DNA of 64,000 bases from G963668345 sp965206025 (GTDB lineage: Bacteria > Acidobacteriota > Terriglobia > Bryobacterales > UBA6623): positions 248,001 to 312,000 of the forward strand of contig CBDBIU010000004.1 of the NCBI GenBank assembly GCA_965206025.1, in the 5' to 3' direction. A program made the translations under genes and the position numbers. This document shows positions 8,832 through 18,697 of this stretch, piece after piece (the stretch's first letter is position 1; every line of letters begins with the position of its first letter). The notes beneath the pieces were generated by a model, which was given only the letters and a program-made list of their open reading frames with translations, was not told where the DNA came from and made no database searches.

Positions 8832-8937
8832 CCCGAGTGGGAGTATAGCGAAGGTGGCAGGGAAGAGCGGACCGAGAACCTGGGCCCCCGGCCGTGGGTT
8901 TTCAACTAACCACCCGAAAACCGCGGGTCCGAGGTCC

Positions 8938-9546
8938 TCAAAGAATGCGTTTCCCGAGGGCCGACATGGCCAGTTCGACCGCCAGTCTGCCGGTGCGGTT
9001 GGCGGTGTCCAAGATCGGATTCACTTCCACAACCTCAAACGACCGCATGAGGCCCGAATCAGCGACCAGCTCCATGGCCAAGTGCGCCTCGCGATAGGTC
9101 GCGCCGCCCGGACAAGGAGTCCCGACGCCCGGCGCTTCGCTTGGGTCGAGAAAGTCCATGTCGAGACTGAGGTGAAAACCCGACGTGCCATCAGAGACAG
9201 CATCGATCGCTCGGCCGATCACTCCACGCATGCCGTGTTCGTCGATCTCGCGCATCGTAAAGACGTGAATACCCGCGCTGCGCACGTTTTCTTTCTCGCG
9301 GGCGTCAATGCTCCTGGCGCCGATGAGAGCAACGTTTTTCGGCTCGAGGATCGGGCCCAGGCCGTTCAGATTCACGAGCGGCGCCGGGCCGTGACCCACT
9401 ATGCAAGCAAGCCCCATACCGTGGACGTTTCCGGTCGCGGTCGTTTCGGGCGTATTCATATCGGCGTGAGCGTCGATCCAGATCAGACCGATCTCTTGCC
9501 TCTGCCACCCACGCAAGAAGGCCAAGCGTGAAGCTGTGCAAGCCAT
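8938..9546 (-). pseudogene. rocF: Arginase, N-terminally truncated
   Basis: The frame encodes the C-terminal two-thirds of arginase, which hydrolyses arginine to ornithine and urea at a two-manganese centre. Metal ligands are visible in IWIDAHADMNTPE and in SLDMDFLDPSEAPGVGTPCPGG, and the later EVVEVNPILD motif is present. The first ~100 residues, including the conserved GGDHS segment with a metal-binding histidine, are absent. Homology begins abruptly at about 9540 (residues SRLAFLRGWQRQEIG), and the sequence upstream has no arginase character. Without that histidine the product should not be a normal arginase. Confidence 0.8.
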
Positions 9547-9938
9547 CGATTCCTTCAAGCCTGTAGAGAGTACTTCGGAAGAGCGGCAGCCTGTGCACTG
9601 ATTGTGCGGTAGACCGTGCGTCCACACAGATGTCCACATAAAAGGGCAAGTTGCAGGGGAAACACTGAATGCTACGAGTTGTTACTGGTGTAGACAGATT
9701 CTCGCTAAGTCCTTGGAAAGTCCCGCCAATCTATCACTCCATAGCAGTCCATCACAACGCATCAGACTCAGCACAGATTATTCACACGCCTGCGCCCCGT
9801 TTCCAATGTTTCCGCCTTGTCCTTAGTTTCCATGGACTTGCACTGATTCGGGGAATCGGCTTTCGCTCAATAAGAAACCCGCTGAAGGACAAAAGGATAG
9901 AGTTTTGACACACTTCCGAAACACCTGGGCACTCCTGC
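9547..9938. other. Intergenic region upstream of the arginase remnant
   Basis: The missing arginase N-terminus should lie here, but the 392 bases show no arginase-like frame on either strand. Nothing else is recognisable; a deletion or an unidentified insertion is the likely cause. Confidence 0.4.
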
Positions 9939-10406
9939 CTATCCGGCACCGGCCTCCCCCTCGAGCTGGATCGGTGACACAAAGCCGTCTGGCTTGACGG
10001 TCAGCAGCGAGCAGCCGATGCTCCCCACCACTCGCTCGGCGGTGTTGCCGATTAGCAGGCCTGAGATCCCTGTACGTGCCACGGTTCCCATCACCAGCAG
10101 GTCGATTCTCTTCTTCTTCACGAGGTCGGCAATGACGACTGCGGCGTCACCATCCAGCAGGTGGACGCGGCCACGTTTCTTGGGAAGATCGAACTTGGCC
10201 AGGAGCTCGTCGAAGGCCTTGCGGGCGCCCGTCCGCACCGACGCCACGTACTTCCTCACTTCGTCGTGTCGAACACCGGCTCGGCCTCTGAGCGTCGCTT
10301 CGCGGAAGGCTTTCCAGGCGTGCAGCACGTGAAGCTCGCTGCCTTCGAACTTAGCCAAGGCCAGCGCCAAGTCGAGCACTTTCTCACTGACCGCCTGCCG
10401 TTCCGG
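9939..10406 (-). pseudogene. C-terminal domain of a tandem universal stress protein (UspE-like), split by IS
   Basis: This piece encodes the second UspA domain: RQAVSEKVLDLALALAKFEG, VLHAWKAFREA, then the nucleotide-binding signature near the end (VMGTVARTGISGLLIGNTAERV). The first domain lies at 11978-12465 on the far side of the IS. Removing the IS and one copy of the 5-bp duplication TCCGG joins both halves in frame, giving a 316-residue two-domain protein, the normal UspE size. The stop is at 9939. The insertion abolishes the joined product. Confidence 0.88.
10402..10406. repeat. 5-bp target duplication (TCCGG), left copy
   Basis: TCCGG at 10402-10406 is repeated at 11978-11982, exactly flanking the integrase-core IS. 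Using these limits the interrupted stress-protein gene rejoins in frame, which supports both the duplication and the element's ends. Confidence 0.75.
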
Positions 10407-11977
10407 AAGCATTTTCTCATCGAAGGATGAGCCTGAAGACGGGGGTTGGGGCTTTTTGAGTCGCTGGGGCTCCTTTCGGGCTTTTTGATTTTGAGTTTTG
10501 GGAAGGGGAGAATCGTCGTCGGGGTTGTGGGATTGTGGGAATCGCGGAGCGATTTCCAAGGGCGGTGGGAAACGAAGGGAAACCTGGTTTTGGTTTTCCT
10601 CGTTTTCCATCGCCCGTCATTTCCACAGCCCTCTTCCTGCTGTTCAGCACGGCGTGTTCGCGGAACGGAAACTGGCAAACAGCTTCTGCTTGGCTCGCTG
10701 CATCCGGCGGGCCGCCGCCGTGTCGCTTTCGGCCTGGGCAATGCGGCCCAGAGCCTCCAGCCTCTGCCCTGGCTTGAGATAGCTGGCGGCCTCGGGCAAC
10801 TTCTCGAAAGATTCCCAAGGCGTCTGGTAGTGGCGGTACACCCGCTTCTGCTTGCCTTTGGCGTCGGTCTTGATCTCGGGCTGTCCGCAGGGCCGGTGGA
10901 AGTTCAAATAGGGATTGAAGTGCTGTTGGTAGAAGCGCTGGATGCGCCCCGCGTGCGGCGCCGCGATGTACGTATATCCCATGTGTTTGCAGATCACCGC
11001 GCCGTTTTTCGATTCCACCAAGCCGTTGTCGTTGGAGTGCCGCGGACGCGACTTGGTCTGTTCGATCAGCAGCTTGTTCAATAGCTTCTCCACCGTGCGA
11101 TTGAGGAACTCGCTGCCGTTGTCGGAATGGAAGCCGCGGATACGAAAGGGAAACTGCTCGATCATGGCTTTCAGCAACGGCTCCAGCCAGGCTTCACTGA
11201 TCGCGGGCGTGGCGCCGACCACTTGCCACTGGGTGACTTCATCCACGGCATTGATGTGGTAGACGCCCTTGACGCCATCGCGATCCCCTTGATGCACCGT
11301 ATCCACTCGCAGAAAGCCGGGTTGGCCTTGCGGGTCGGGCCGGCGCCGCTCGCCGATCGACACCGCCGTGGGCCGGGTCTTGGTGAAATGCAGCCGCCGC
11401 TGGCGGTAGGCTCTGCGCCGCCGCAGGCGATAGATCTGGGCCACCGAGATCCCCGCCAGCCGCTCGTATTCGCGCTGCTGGTACTGCTGGTATTCCCGCT
11501 CGAGGATCTTGCGCGTGGCCGGGCCGCTGAGGGTTTCGTGGGCCTCGTCCACCGCCGCCAGCAGTTCGACGTCGGCGGGCGTGTACTTGCGGGCAAAGCG
11601 ATGCCGCCGGTAGCGGGCGGGTTGGAGTTCTCCGCCCTGCCGGTACTGCTGGATCAGCCGCGTGATTTGCGCCCGGCTCAGTCCGGTCATCTTGACCAGA
11701 TACTGCCGCAGCAGCCCTTTGTCGGCGCGGTTTTGGCGGCTGTAGCCGTGCTGGCGAAGCGTGCGCGCCACCCACGTGTAGATCTCGGCCCGCCCTTTGC
11801 CTTTGAATCGAATCTCCTCGCTGGAGTGGAGAAACTGCTGGATCTGTTGCAGGTTCAGCTTGCTGGTGTTTTGCACTTGGATAGTCAATTCCCAGCATGC
11901 CCACTCCCCGATCCTTCAGGCTCATCTTGTGTGAGAAACAAACTCCTCGTTCAGACTCATCTTGCATGAGACAAGAC
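10407..11977. mobile_element. 1571-bp integrase-core (rve) insertion sequence
   Basis: The element has one transposase gene on the minus strand and repeated end motifs. At the right end two tandem units of the form TTCAGRCTCATCTTGYRTGAGA occur (11917-11938 and about 11950-11971), and the left end holds one inverted unit near 10416-10435. The ends are bounded by the 5-bp duplication TCCGG. A related but degraded end with the same two-unit layout lies at 24923-24983. The family name (possibly IS481- or ISNCY-like) is not decided from sequence alone. Confidence 0.8.
10644..11888 (-). CDS. Transposase with integrase core domain
   Basis: The 414-residue protein has N-terminal helices of HTH type (KMTGLSRAQITRLIQQY) and an integrase core with D in GFLRVDTVHQGD, D in RGFHSDNGSEFLN, and E in NDNGLVESKNG. 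These fit the DDE triad. The C-terminus is basic and helical. The start appears to be a TTG at 11888. The gene is intact and occupies most of the IS that splits the universal stress protein gene. I cannot assign the IS family with certainty. Confidence 0.85.
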   Translation of the reverse strand: MTIQVQNTSKLNLQQIQQFLHSSEEIRFKGKGRAEIYTWVARTLRQHGYSRQNRADKGLLRQYLVKMTGLSRAQITRLIQQYRQGGELQPARYRRHRFARKYTPADVELLAAVDEAHETLSGPATRKILEREYQQYQQREYERLAGISVAQIYRLRRRRAYRQRRLHFTKTRPTAVSIGERRRPDPQGQPGFLRVDTVHQGDRDGVKGVYHINAVDEVTQWQVVGATPAISEAWLEPLLKAMIEQFPFRIRGFHSDNGSEFLNRTVEKLLNKLLIEQTKSRPRHSNDNGLVESKNGAVICKHMGYTYIAAPHAGRIQRFYQQHFNPYLNFHRPCGQPEIKTDAKGKQKRVYRHYQTPWESFEKLPEAASYLKPGQRLEALGRIAQAESDTAAARRMQRAKQKLFASFRSANTPC

Positions 11978-12465
11978 TCCGGATCCTGAGGTGTAACGTC
12001 TACAGCGGCGAGAATGCGCGCATGTCGTGTCGCTCGGCCGGGTTTGACGAGGATGACCGGGCACGGGCACTTCCTCAGCAGCCGCATCGCCGTGGTGCCG
12101 AAGAGCTTCGTCAGTCCGCCCTTTTCGGCTGTCTTCAACAGCAGGTCGTGGCCGTTTCTCTCGACCTCGCGGATCAGCTCGACGGCAGGGTTACCGTAGA
12201 AAATCTCGACCTCCGACGGAACGCCGCGGCGGCGGACGGGGGCCATCAGCCGTAACAATTCCTCACGCTTGTTCTTGGCGATCTCACTCGGCAGCACCCA
12301 CGGCGGCGTATCGAGCTTGGGATGGAACTTAGGCAGTTCCGGCACGACGTCCACGGCTTTGAGACTGGCGCCAGTGGCCTCCGTCAGCCGAGCCGCGCGA
12401 TCAAGGGCCGCGTGCCTCTTGTTCTCGGTGTTGACGTACACGAGAACCTTCCTGAACCTTTTCAT
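11978..12465 (-). pseudogene. N-terminal domain of a tandem universal stress protein (UspE-like), split by IS
   Basis: The ATG at 12465 follows a GGGAG site and opens MKRFRKVLVYVNTENKRHAAL, a typical UspE start. The first UspA domain runs to about residue 145 (AEKGGLTKLFGTTAMRLLRKCPCPVILVKP), and the next domain begins RILAAVDVTPQDPE before the frame enters the IS at 11977. The remainder is at 9939-10406. Universal stress proteins bind ATP or other ligands and are induced under starvation or damage; tandem forms are common. No functional full-length protein is expected. Confidence 0.88.
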
Positions 12466-12846
12466 CGCCTTGCTCCCTTCTTCGTCATGGGGTGTCAAAC
12501 AGGAGGCGGACCCGCATTAACCCACCTCTTGGGTCCAAAGAGGACTCTTCTTCGTTTCTCACTAAGACAAGAGGCAAGCTTCGTGCCACTTGCCGCGTAC
12601 GGTGAGACGCGGTTTGATCTGAACCAGGATTTCCGATTTGGCTCCTCTGACGGCACGAGTCTACACCCTCACCCGGCGAAGCGCAATCATTTCTCCACCC
12701 GAAAGAGGCGGCGGCTGAGGCGGGACCGATCGAGCCCCCTTCTTGCCCCTCATGGGGGCTGATCCGCCGCTGCGAAGTCAATGTCGCAGACACCCCTCCG
12801 AGCTTCCGTCCTCAGTACTCAGATTTCGCATGCGTCAAGTGCGGTG
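12466..12846. other. Intergenic region upstream of the stress-protein gene
   Basis: No frame in these 381 bases has family character. The region should hold the promoter of the stress-protein gene (read leftward), but I see no convincing -35/-10 pair. It ends at the remnant of the second IS1380 copy. Confidence 0.4.
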
Positions 12847-13905
12847 CTACCCGCCCGGCACAGGCAACGCCCAGATCCGGCCCAGCATGTCACCGAATAG
12901 CTTGCGGTTGAGATGCCCGTCGGCCAGGAGCAGCCAGTAATACCGAGCATGCTTGACCAGCCGTCCGCCCGTCTTCATCAGCCGCTGTTGCAAGCTCGTC
13001 AGCGACCAGCTCTTGATCCGTTGCGGCAAGCCCGAGCCTCCGCCATAGGTTCCCCAGGTTATAGGCCAGCACGCTCAGTTGCAGTCGCACTTCGTTGGCC
13101 CGGAACCGATGGCATGACAGCCTTGTCCAATGCGTCGCTTGTTTGCCTTCCTTGATCCACTGCTCCGCCGTGCCGCGCTTGTTGTAGAACCGCACCACCG
13201 ACCGGCTTGGCAAGCTCAGGCTCGTGACGATGAATCCGACGCGCGGGAACAGCTCGCCCTGGTGATGCTCGACCTTGGCGACAACCCGCCTCGGCTTCTT
13301 CCAGCTCTCCGCCTGATAGCGAAAGCTCTTGTAGCGCACTAGCGGCTTGCGGCCGGGCCTCCCCGGCGGACGAAACAGGATGTCTTTGATCTCTAACTCC
13401 AAGCTCCTGTTCGCCGGAATGCGGATGGCGTACTGCACGCCGCGTTCCTCCGAAGACTCATAAACTTCCGGCTCGGCAAAGGCCGCATCGCCCCGGAAGG
13501 CGACCTGCTTGCCCGCAGCCTGTTGGCGCTCGATCTCCGGCAGCAGCAACTCGTTCCAGTCCTCAGCGCTGTGCACGTTGCGGGGACGCAGCTTCGCCGC
13601 CAAACAATCACCGTGCTGGTTGAACAACAACGGCGGGTGGTAGCAGACGGACTCGAAGTGCCCGTTGTAGGCACTGCCTTCCTGTTGGCCATGGACCGGA
13701 CTCTCGGTGGAGTCCATGTCCAGAACGACCCGCTCGGAGTCGTCGAACGCCTCCGCTTGCCCGACCAGCTCTCGGTTCAGCGCCATCAGCCCCAGCAGGT
13801 TCTCTTCGCTTGCCAGCATCTCCGTCTCGAAGCTGTGCAGCGTCGAGGTCAAGGCCGCTCGGCGATCCCAGTTCCTCTGCGAGCCGATCAAGCGGAACGT
13901 CGGGT
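12847..13905 (-). pseudogene. IS1380-family transposase, truncated and frameshifted
   Basis: This is a diverged relative of the transposase at 5043-6374. It begins at the equivalent of residue ~91 (ADPTFRLIGSQRNWDRRAAL), so about 90 N-terminal residues and the upstream end are missing. Near 13025 the frame shifts: the main frame runs into unrelated residues after NLGNLWRRLGL, and the true C-terminus (IKSWSLTSLQQRLMKTGGRL to IWALPVPGG) continues in another frame down to 12847. It is not functional. Its truncated end abuts a fragment of an unrelated beta-propeller gene. Confidence 0.9.
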
Positions 13906-14037
13906 CAGCCGATACTCTTCTACTTCGGTACAGCAAATGGGCAGCTCTTCTACTCGCGTGACGGCGGCGAGCACTGGCACACGTTAGCGGGGCACCTGCC
14001 GCCCGTATATTCGGTCTCAGTGGGCGTAGAAGTCTAG
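13906..14037 (+). pseudogene. C-terminal tail of a sialidase/VPS10-type beta-propeller protein
   Basis: From about 13912 the plus strand encodes ILFYFGTANGQLFYSRDGGE, then HWHTLAGHLPPVYSVSVGV and a stop at 14037. This is the usual final blade of secreted BNR/Asp-box propeller proteins of the exo-sialidase or VPS10 type. Only about 41 codons remain. The fragment joins directly to the truncated IS1380 copy at about 13906, so the IS removed the rest of the gene, probably by an adjacent deletion. Confidence 0.65.
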
Positions 14038-14458
14038 GTTCAGCCCGCGGCCTGTCCCTGGTAGCACCTCGGTTGGGCCCGACAATCCCCTTGGTCGGTA
14101 CGAACCCTCAACCAAGAGTCCAGTTTGACCAGCTGCACACCTGGCGCTCCCTGGCACCCATGGGGGCGTTGTGCCGCCGCGCGCTGGGTACTAGAATCGA
14201 ATTGCCCGGGCGGTAGTGCGAAGCCTTGTGCACAACAACTATCCGTCTGGCTTCCGGTAATGGGGATTCTCGGAAGTGACCGGCCCTCTTGGGAGCACTT
14301 CGGCGAACGAGACGAACCACCGAGTTCCCAGTCTCTGCCTTTCCTGTCGCAATCCTAGAGAATTTACGACAGCCGCACAATGCCTCTATGCGCTACCAGT
14401 ACAAGCCCGAACCGCTTACCACAATATGAAGCAACCCGCCCAGGAGCTGCCGCTTGAT
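14038..14458. other. Intergenic region between beta-propeller tail and serine hydrolase
   Basis: No coding frame of any known family is visible on either strand in these 421 bases. Two genes end here from opposite sides, so terminators would be expected, but no stem followed by a T-run is evident. Confidence 0.4.
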
Positions 14459-16003
14459 CTATGGGTCGTCCGCCGGCCTCCTCCGCAGCTCTACCCAGTG
14501 AGGTAAACGGACACCCCGAGAAGGGTGGTGCCCAACTACGTTCAGCATGCCGCTGAGAACTTCGCTGCGCAACCTCAAATCCCATTCCAAGTAGTATCGC
14601 CGGCGGTTTGCATCTTCGGTGCCAATATCCCCTGCCATTTTCCCCTTGAACTTCCCATCGCTGAGGCGAGCTTCGTTGATCAGTGTCGTCATCTGGTCGC
14701 TCAGTTTTGCATGGACCTCTCCCGCTTCCTTAAACCAAAGGGTGACCGGAAGATCCTTCGTGTACGTATGGACCGTGCCTCCCCAGGTCCCGAGCAGTTC
14801 GCCCGGCAGGCCCGACTCTTCCGGTGAATCGCTCCTACTAGCGTTTGCCTCAGGCGTCTGGCGCCCCTGATCGCCGAGCAGAACGGCTATGATCGCGTCA
14901 CCGATCTTATCGCTCACGGCTGTCCCCAGACCGGCGCTTGTAACGTTAGCCAACACGACGACAGCCACTTTCTCTTCAGGGATAAGAGTGAATCGGGCGT
15001 CAACACCCGCACCACCACCGCCACCCAACAGTAGCCGGTGGCCCTCGGCATCCTCCTGGATATACCACCCGAGGCCGTAGGTGTCATCTCCTACAGGAAC
15101 GGTTGAGTTTTGCATTTCGTCGATCGCTTCTTCTGTCAACGGCGCTTTCTGATCCGGCAGCCGAGCCTTGTTGTGAAACATCGCGAGTCGTAAGAGATCG
15201 TGAGCGCTTGCGTAGACGTCTGAGGCCGGCGGATGAGAGGACTGATAATCGGGCAACCGCCGCGTCTCAGACCTGTAGCGAATCGCCCGGTAGCGTATCG
15301 CCCGATGTTTCTTTAGCGCTTCCGTAATTACTACGCCGGCGCGATACATCCCAAGCGGCTGAAAGAGATCCTCGCGAATGAAGTAAGGATATTCCTTGCC
15401 GGACACACGGGAAACTACATCACCGAGGATCGCGTAACCGAGATTCGAATAATAAAACTCCTCGCCCGGCGGAATCATTGTATAGCCGTGGCGCGCGATC
15501 ACAAGGTCCATCACCGGCGGCTTTTCAGGCTCATCCGGGTAGAAAGTCTCGTAATAACCGGGCAGTCCCGCGGTGTGCTGGAGCACACGCCGAACGGTGG
15601 CTTTCGAGACGTCACCTATTCGCGCTCGAATCTTCGCATCCCCGAGGTAGTCGTTGATCGGCCGATCCAAATCCAGCAGGCCGCGTTTTCGAAGCAACAT
15701 GATTGCGGTGGCGGTGACCAGCTTCGACCCCGATGCCAACGTGTACATCGTGTGCTCGGTTGCGGGAATTCGGTTTTCACGATCAGCCCAACCGAAACCC
15801 TGTTCCCACAAGATCTTGTCGTGCCTGGCGACCGCGACTGCGATAGAGGGCGCTGATCCTTCGACGAGCGTCAGCCGGATTTGCTCTCGGACCCCATCAA
15901 ATTGGTCAGCCGCAGACTGCTGGGCCCAAGCAAACCCGGCGATGAGGATGATTGAGAGATGCGGCAGTGGGCTCCCGGTTCTCATCTGCCTCATTGTAGA
16001 CAT
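14459..16003 (-). CDS. Secreted serine hydrolase (beta-lactamase / class C type)
   Basis: The 514-residue protein begins with a short basic part and a signal peptide ending near FAWAQQ. The catalytic SxxK motif is S91-G-S-K94 (TLASGSKLVTAT), and the second motif is Y185-S-N187 (FYYSNLGY). A glycine-rich LLLGGGGGAG near residue 350 takes the place of the third motif. A C-terminal lipocalin-like part of about 110 residues follows. These enzymes act on D-Ala peptides or esters, and the substrate is not predictable. A tandem RAIRYRAIRYR around residue 233 reflects a 15-base direct repeat. I chose the ATG at 16003; 15994 and 15985 are possible. Confidence 0.85.
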   Translation of the reverse strand: MSTMRQMRTGSPLPHLSIILIAGFAWAQQSAADQFDGVREQIRLTLVEGSAPSIAVAVARHDKILWEQGFGWADRENRIPATEHTMYTLASGSKLVTATAIMLLRKRGLLDLDRPINDYLGDAKIRARIGDVSKATVRRVLQHTAGLPGYYETFYPDEPEKPPVMDLVIARHGYTMIPPGEEFYYSNLGYAILGDVVSRVSGKEYPYFIREDLFQPLGMYRAGVVITEALKKHRAIRYRAIRYRSETRRLPDYQSSHPPASDVYASAHDLLRLAMFHNKARLPDQKAPLTEEAIDEMQNSTVPVGDDTYGLGWYIQEDAEGHRLLLGGGGGAGVDARFTLIPEEKVAVVVLANVTSAGLGTAVSDKIGDAIIAVLLGDQGRQTPEANASRSDSPEESGLPGELLGTWGGTVHTYTKDLPVTLWFKEAGEVHAKLSDQMTTLINEARLSDGKFKGKMAGDIGTEDANRRRYYLEWDLRLRSEVLSGMLNVVGHHPSRGVRLPHWVELRRRPADDP

Positions 16004-16420
16004 TAACGTCGGACTACCGATGTCACAAATACGGGCCCCAAGGCGGTGGCGAATTCGACTGTTTTCTCGTTGGCCTGCAGACCGAGTAAAGCTGCGCTCC
16101 ACTTTCCGCGAATGGGGATTGTCGGAAGCTTCGATGTCGCCTTCCCTTGGGGGTAGCGGCAGATCCTTCGATCTCGGGCCGCCCTCATCACCGCGCGCAC
16201 CCGTCTCCAGGCAGTCGTGCGCGACCACGGCCAAAGTGTGGAGTCCGAGCCCTGCCGCCGAGTTCGCCTTCCTCGCCGTTCGCCTCTACTCCGGTCTGCA
16301 TCGTCTCTCGGTCACGCCCGAGCAAGTCGCCCGCGAGCGACTCGGGGCGGCAACCCACCGGCGCGTCGGCGATGATCTACGGCTCGGCCGTCTCGTCGAG
16401 ACCCTCGAGGCGCCATCGGA
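16004..16420. other. Intergenic region upstream of the serine hydrolase
   Basis: The 417 bases are GC-rich and hold long open frames by chance, none with family character. The region should contain the promoter of the serine hydrolase gene; no clear hexamers are seen. Confidence 0.35.
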
Positions 16421-17251
16421 CTACCCTCCCGACCCCGGGATTACTTCGGTCACGGCGCCTTCCCGCGTGAACATCGTCTTGCGGTTCACCCAGACGACGA
16501 CGACTGCAACCAGGACGAAGAACCAAGTGTCATAGGGCTGGGCATCCGGCCAAAGCGGGTTGATCAGCTGGAAGTGAAACAGCGCCGGCAAGAGGATGCT
16601 GCCGCGCGAGACATTGAACAGCGGTGTCACGATCACGGCAAGGGTGACGTTGCCGATAAAGAAGGGCAGAAAACTCCAATCCGTGTACACCGTCCCGGAC
16701 AAATAGAAGGCCGGGAAATGCCAAAAGCCCCACGTCGCGCCAATCAGCAGTCCGGCCCAAATCGGAGCCACGTGCCGTTGCAGAAGGGGCTGGGCCACCC
16801 CGCGCCAGCCGAACTCTTCCACCGGCCCGAGAAACAGCATGAAGCCCATCAGGGCCAAAGCAGAACCGAGACTGTCGAACGGCAATGGGTCGGTCAGCGT
16901 GCCTTTCACCAAAGCCCCCGCCGCGAAGGTCAACGGCACCCCGATCAGCAGAAACACGCCCCACCCGATTGAACATCGCCAAAGAGCGAGGCGCGTGAGA
17001 TATGCCTTGAGTCCGGCGCCGCCGCCAAAGAAACACACCACGGCGAATGCCGCAAAGGCGGGGGCCCACGTGGCCATGACATAGAGCGGGTGTGTGCCGG
17101 TGATCTCGCCAAACCAGGCGACGGCCTGCTCCGGGCGAAAGATATAGAGCCCGATAATACCCCAAGCGATCGCAAACGTAATCAGGGCATAGGGAACGAG
17201 CGCCGCCGATGGCGCCCGCCGTTGAGGACGGATGGTAAAGACGTCAGTCAT
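16421..17251 (-). CDS. CPBP-family intramembrane metalloprotease
   Basis: The 276-residue protein has about seven to eight hydrophobic helices and the CPBP (Abi/CAAX) motifs: E145-E146-x3-R150 in GPVEEFGWRG, and F-x3-H at WGFWHFP (H178), with a later histidine in LFHFQLIN. The family cleaves peptides inside the membrane; in bacteria some members process bacteriocins or give immunity, but most have unknown substrates. No bacteriocin gene is adjacent. The ATG at 17251 gives a short cytoplasmic lead before the first helix. Confidence 0.88.
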   Translation of the reverse strand: MTDVFTIRPQRRAPSAALVPYALITFAIAWGIIGLYIFRPEQAVAWFGEITGTHPLYVMATWAPAFAAFAVVCFFGGGAGLKAYLTRLALWRCSIGWGVFLLIGVPLTFAAGALVKGTLTDPLPFDSLGSALALMGFMLFLGPVEEFGWRGVAQPLLQRHVAPIWAGLLIGATWGFWHFPAFYLSGTVYTDWSFLPFFIGNVTLAVIVTPLFNVSRGSILLPALFHFQLINPLWPDAQPYDTWFFVLVAVVVVWVNRKTMFTREGAVTEVIPGSGG

Positions 17252-17638
17252 GGGCGATTGCTCTTCATGCGCGGGGTCGCCGACAGGGACAATGATAGGG
17301 GATCAAGCTTCGTAATGGAGAAAAACAGTCGCCGGAGCTCGCCTTGAGACGGGGAAGCATGGTACGCCAGCCCCCCGGCGTGGAGCAGGAAGCGATGCGC
17401 GACCTAAGCAGAAAGGTGAACAGAATACTAGGAAAGTGTTCACCCGGCCTGATGTTGACGGGGACTCCCACTCGTCCTAACGGCGGAAACCACCGGAACG
17501 CCTAGACCAAATCCGCTCTTGTCGCCAAGGGTAGAGCCAGCGGCCTGGATCAAGGGTTGGCCGTCAGGGTGGACCTACCCGCCGCGATTGACGAATTCCT
17601 GCCGGAAGTGCGGTCGTCGCGCGTCTCCCCAACGACCG
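17252..17638. other. Intergenic region
   Basis: The 387 bases between the CPBP gene start and the end of the next gene show no recognisable gene, RNA or repeat. Promoter sequences for the leftward CPBP gene are expected here but none is convincing. Confidence 0.35.
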
Positions 17639-18406
17639 TTATTCACAGCCAAGCTCGGCTTTCATTTCCGCGAAGGTTACGATCCCATCCGACGGCTTCA
17701 TGTCGTCGATGATCGGGGCGGAAAGGGAGTCTCCGCTCAGCGCCATGCGGTAGCACTTGCTCTTGGTGAATGTCTTCCCGTCGAGGGATCGTTGGTAGAC
17801 CAGCCTGACGAGGAGGACCTGGCTTAAGAACCCAGGCGGGTCCTGCTTCAGTACCTGGTTTACCTTGTCCTGAAACCCCTTGCAAGCCACCTCGATCGTC
17901 GCCGTTTCACCCGCCGGGAGCGGCTCAATTCTGGGTTGATTTGATGTGACCACGTACTGCACCGAGGGATGTGGCGTTAGGTTCCCGCCAACGGGCCTGT
18001 GCATCAAGAAGCAGGTTTCGTAGACCTCGACGCTGCTAATCTCGGACATCCCGGTGTTTCGCATTGCAAGGGAAAACACTCCATTCTCAGCTTTGACCCT
18101 TCGGTCCGGTAACGAGATGATCGGATCCACACTCAGCGCCATCTGGTTGCGACTTAGTTCTAGGACCATCCGGCTGATCTCTGCTTGGCTGTCGGCGATC
18201 TCTGCCTGTTTGTCGCTGATGTCGAGCGCTTTGTACGCGAAAAAGACAAGACACGCGCTGAACACCACTTGCAGCCAAGCGGTCCAGTTGAGCCGTCCCC
18301 ACCACACAGGTCCAGTTTGTTGCCCCGGCGCACGCCCTGTGCCAAACTCCTCCTCGTTCTTCGGCGCATCAGACGCGCCGTTTTCCTCTTTTGATTGGGG
18401 TGCCAT
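17639..18406 (-). CDS. Hypothetical membrane-anchored protein
   Basis: I do not recognise this gene. From the ATG at 18406 it encodes 255 residues. An acidic, low-complexity N-terminus of ~38 residues is followed by one hydrophobic helix (LNWTAWLQVVFSACLVFFAY), then a short coiled-coil-like stretch (KQAEIADSQAEISRMVLELS). The C-terminal ~150 residues look like a beta-rich domain with few cysteines. Such architecture is seen in phage- or defence-associated hypotheticals, but nothing specific is shown. It lies just left of the integrated element and could belong to it or to the host. Confidence 0.65.
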   Translation of the reverse strand: MAPQSKEENGASDAPKNEEEFGTGRAPGQQTGPVWWGRLNWTAWLQVVFSACLVFFAYKALDISDKQAEIADSQAEISRMVLELSRNQMALSVDPIISLPDRRVKAENGVFSLAMRNTGMSEISSVEVYETCFLMHRPVGGNLTPHPSVQYVVTSNQPRIEPLPAGETATIEVACKGFQDKVNQVLKQDPPGFLSQVLLVRLVYQRSLDGKTFTKSKCYRMALSGDSLSAPIIDDMKPSDGIVTFAEMKAELGCE

Positions 18407-18697
18407 CGCGGTACGGACAGGGTAGCTGAGCCACACCCGCGCTGCAACGTTCTTCGTACTGCCACGTTCGGCCTTCCGTCTTCGTCGATCTGGCACTTGG
18501 ATTGGGTCTGGTCAGGGCGATCCAGCCCCGCCCGTACCCAGCTGTCCGACACCGCTCGACCTTGCCTGTCGGCAACTCCCCACCGCGTGCTGCTCCACGC
18601 TAAGCGTCTTAGCCTCCCGGCACAGGGAGCACCTAGATCCTCCCTTGTCGGCAAGTGTTGATCCAGCCTGCCTTTTTATGGGATAGGTTGATAGGTT
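18407..18697. other. Gap between the hypothetical gene and the terminase remnant
   Basis: In 291 bases I see no gene. This is where the distal attachment site of the tRNA-linked element might be expected, but no copy of the tRNA-Thr 3' end is visible. Confidence 0.35.

Noticed and set aside
15654..16535. A 293-codon plus-strand frame
   Set aside because: It is antisense to the serine hydrolase and the residues are low-complexity.
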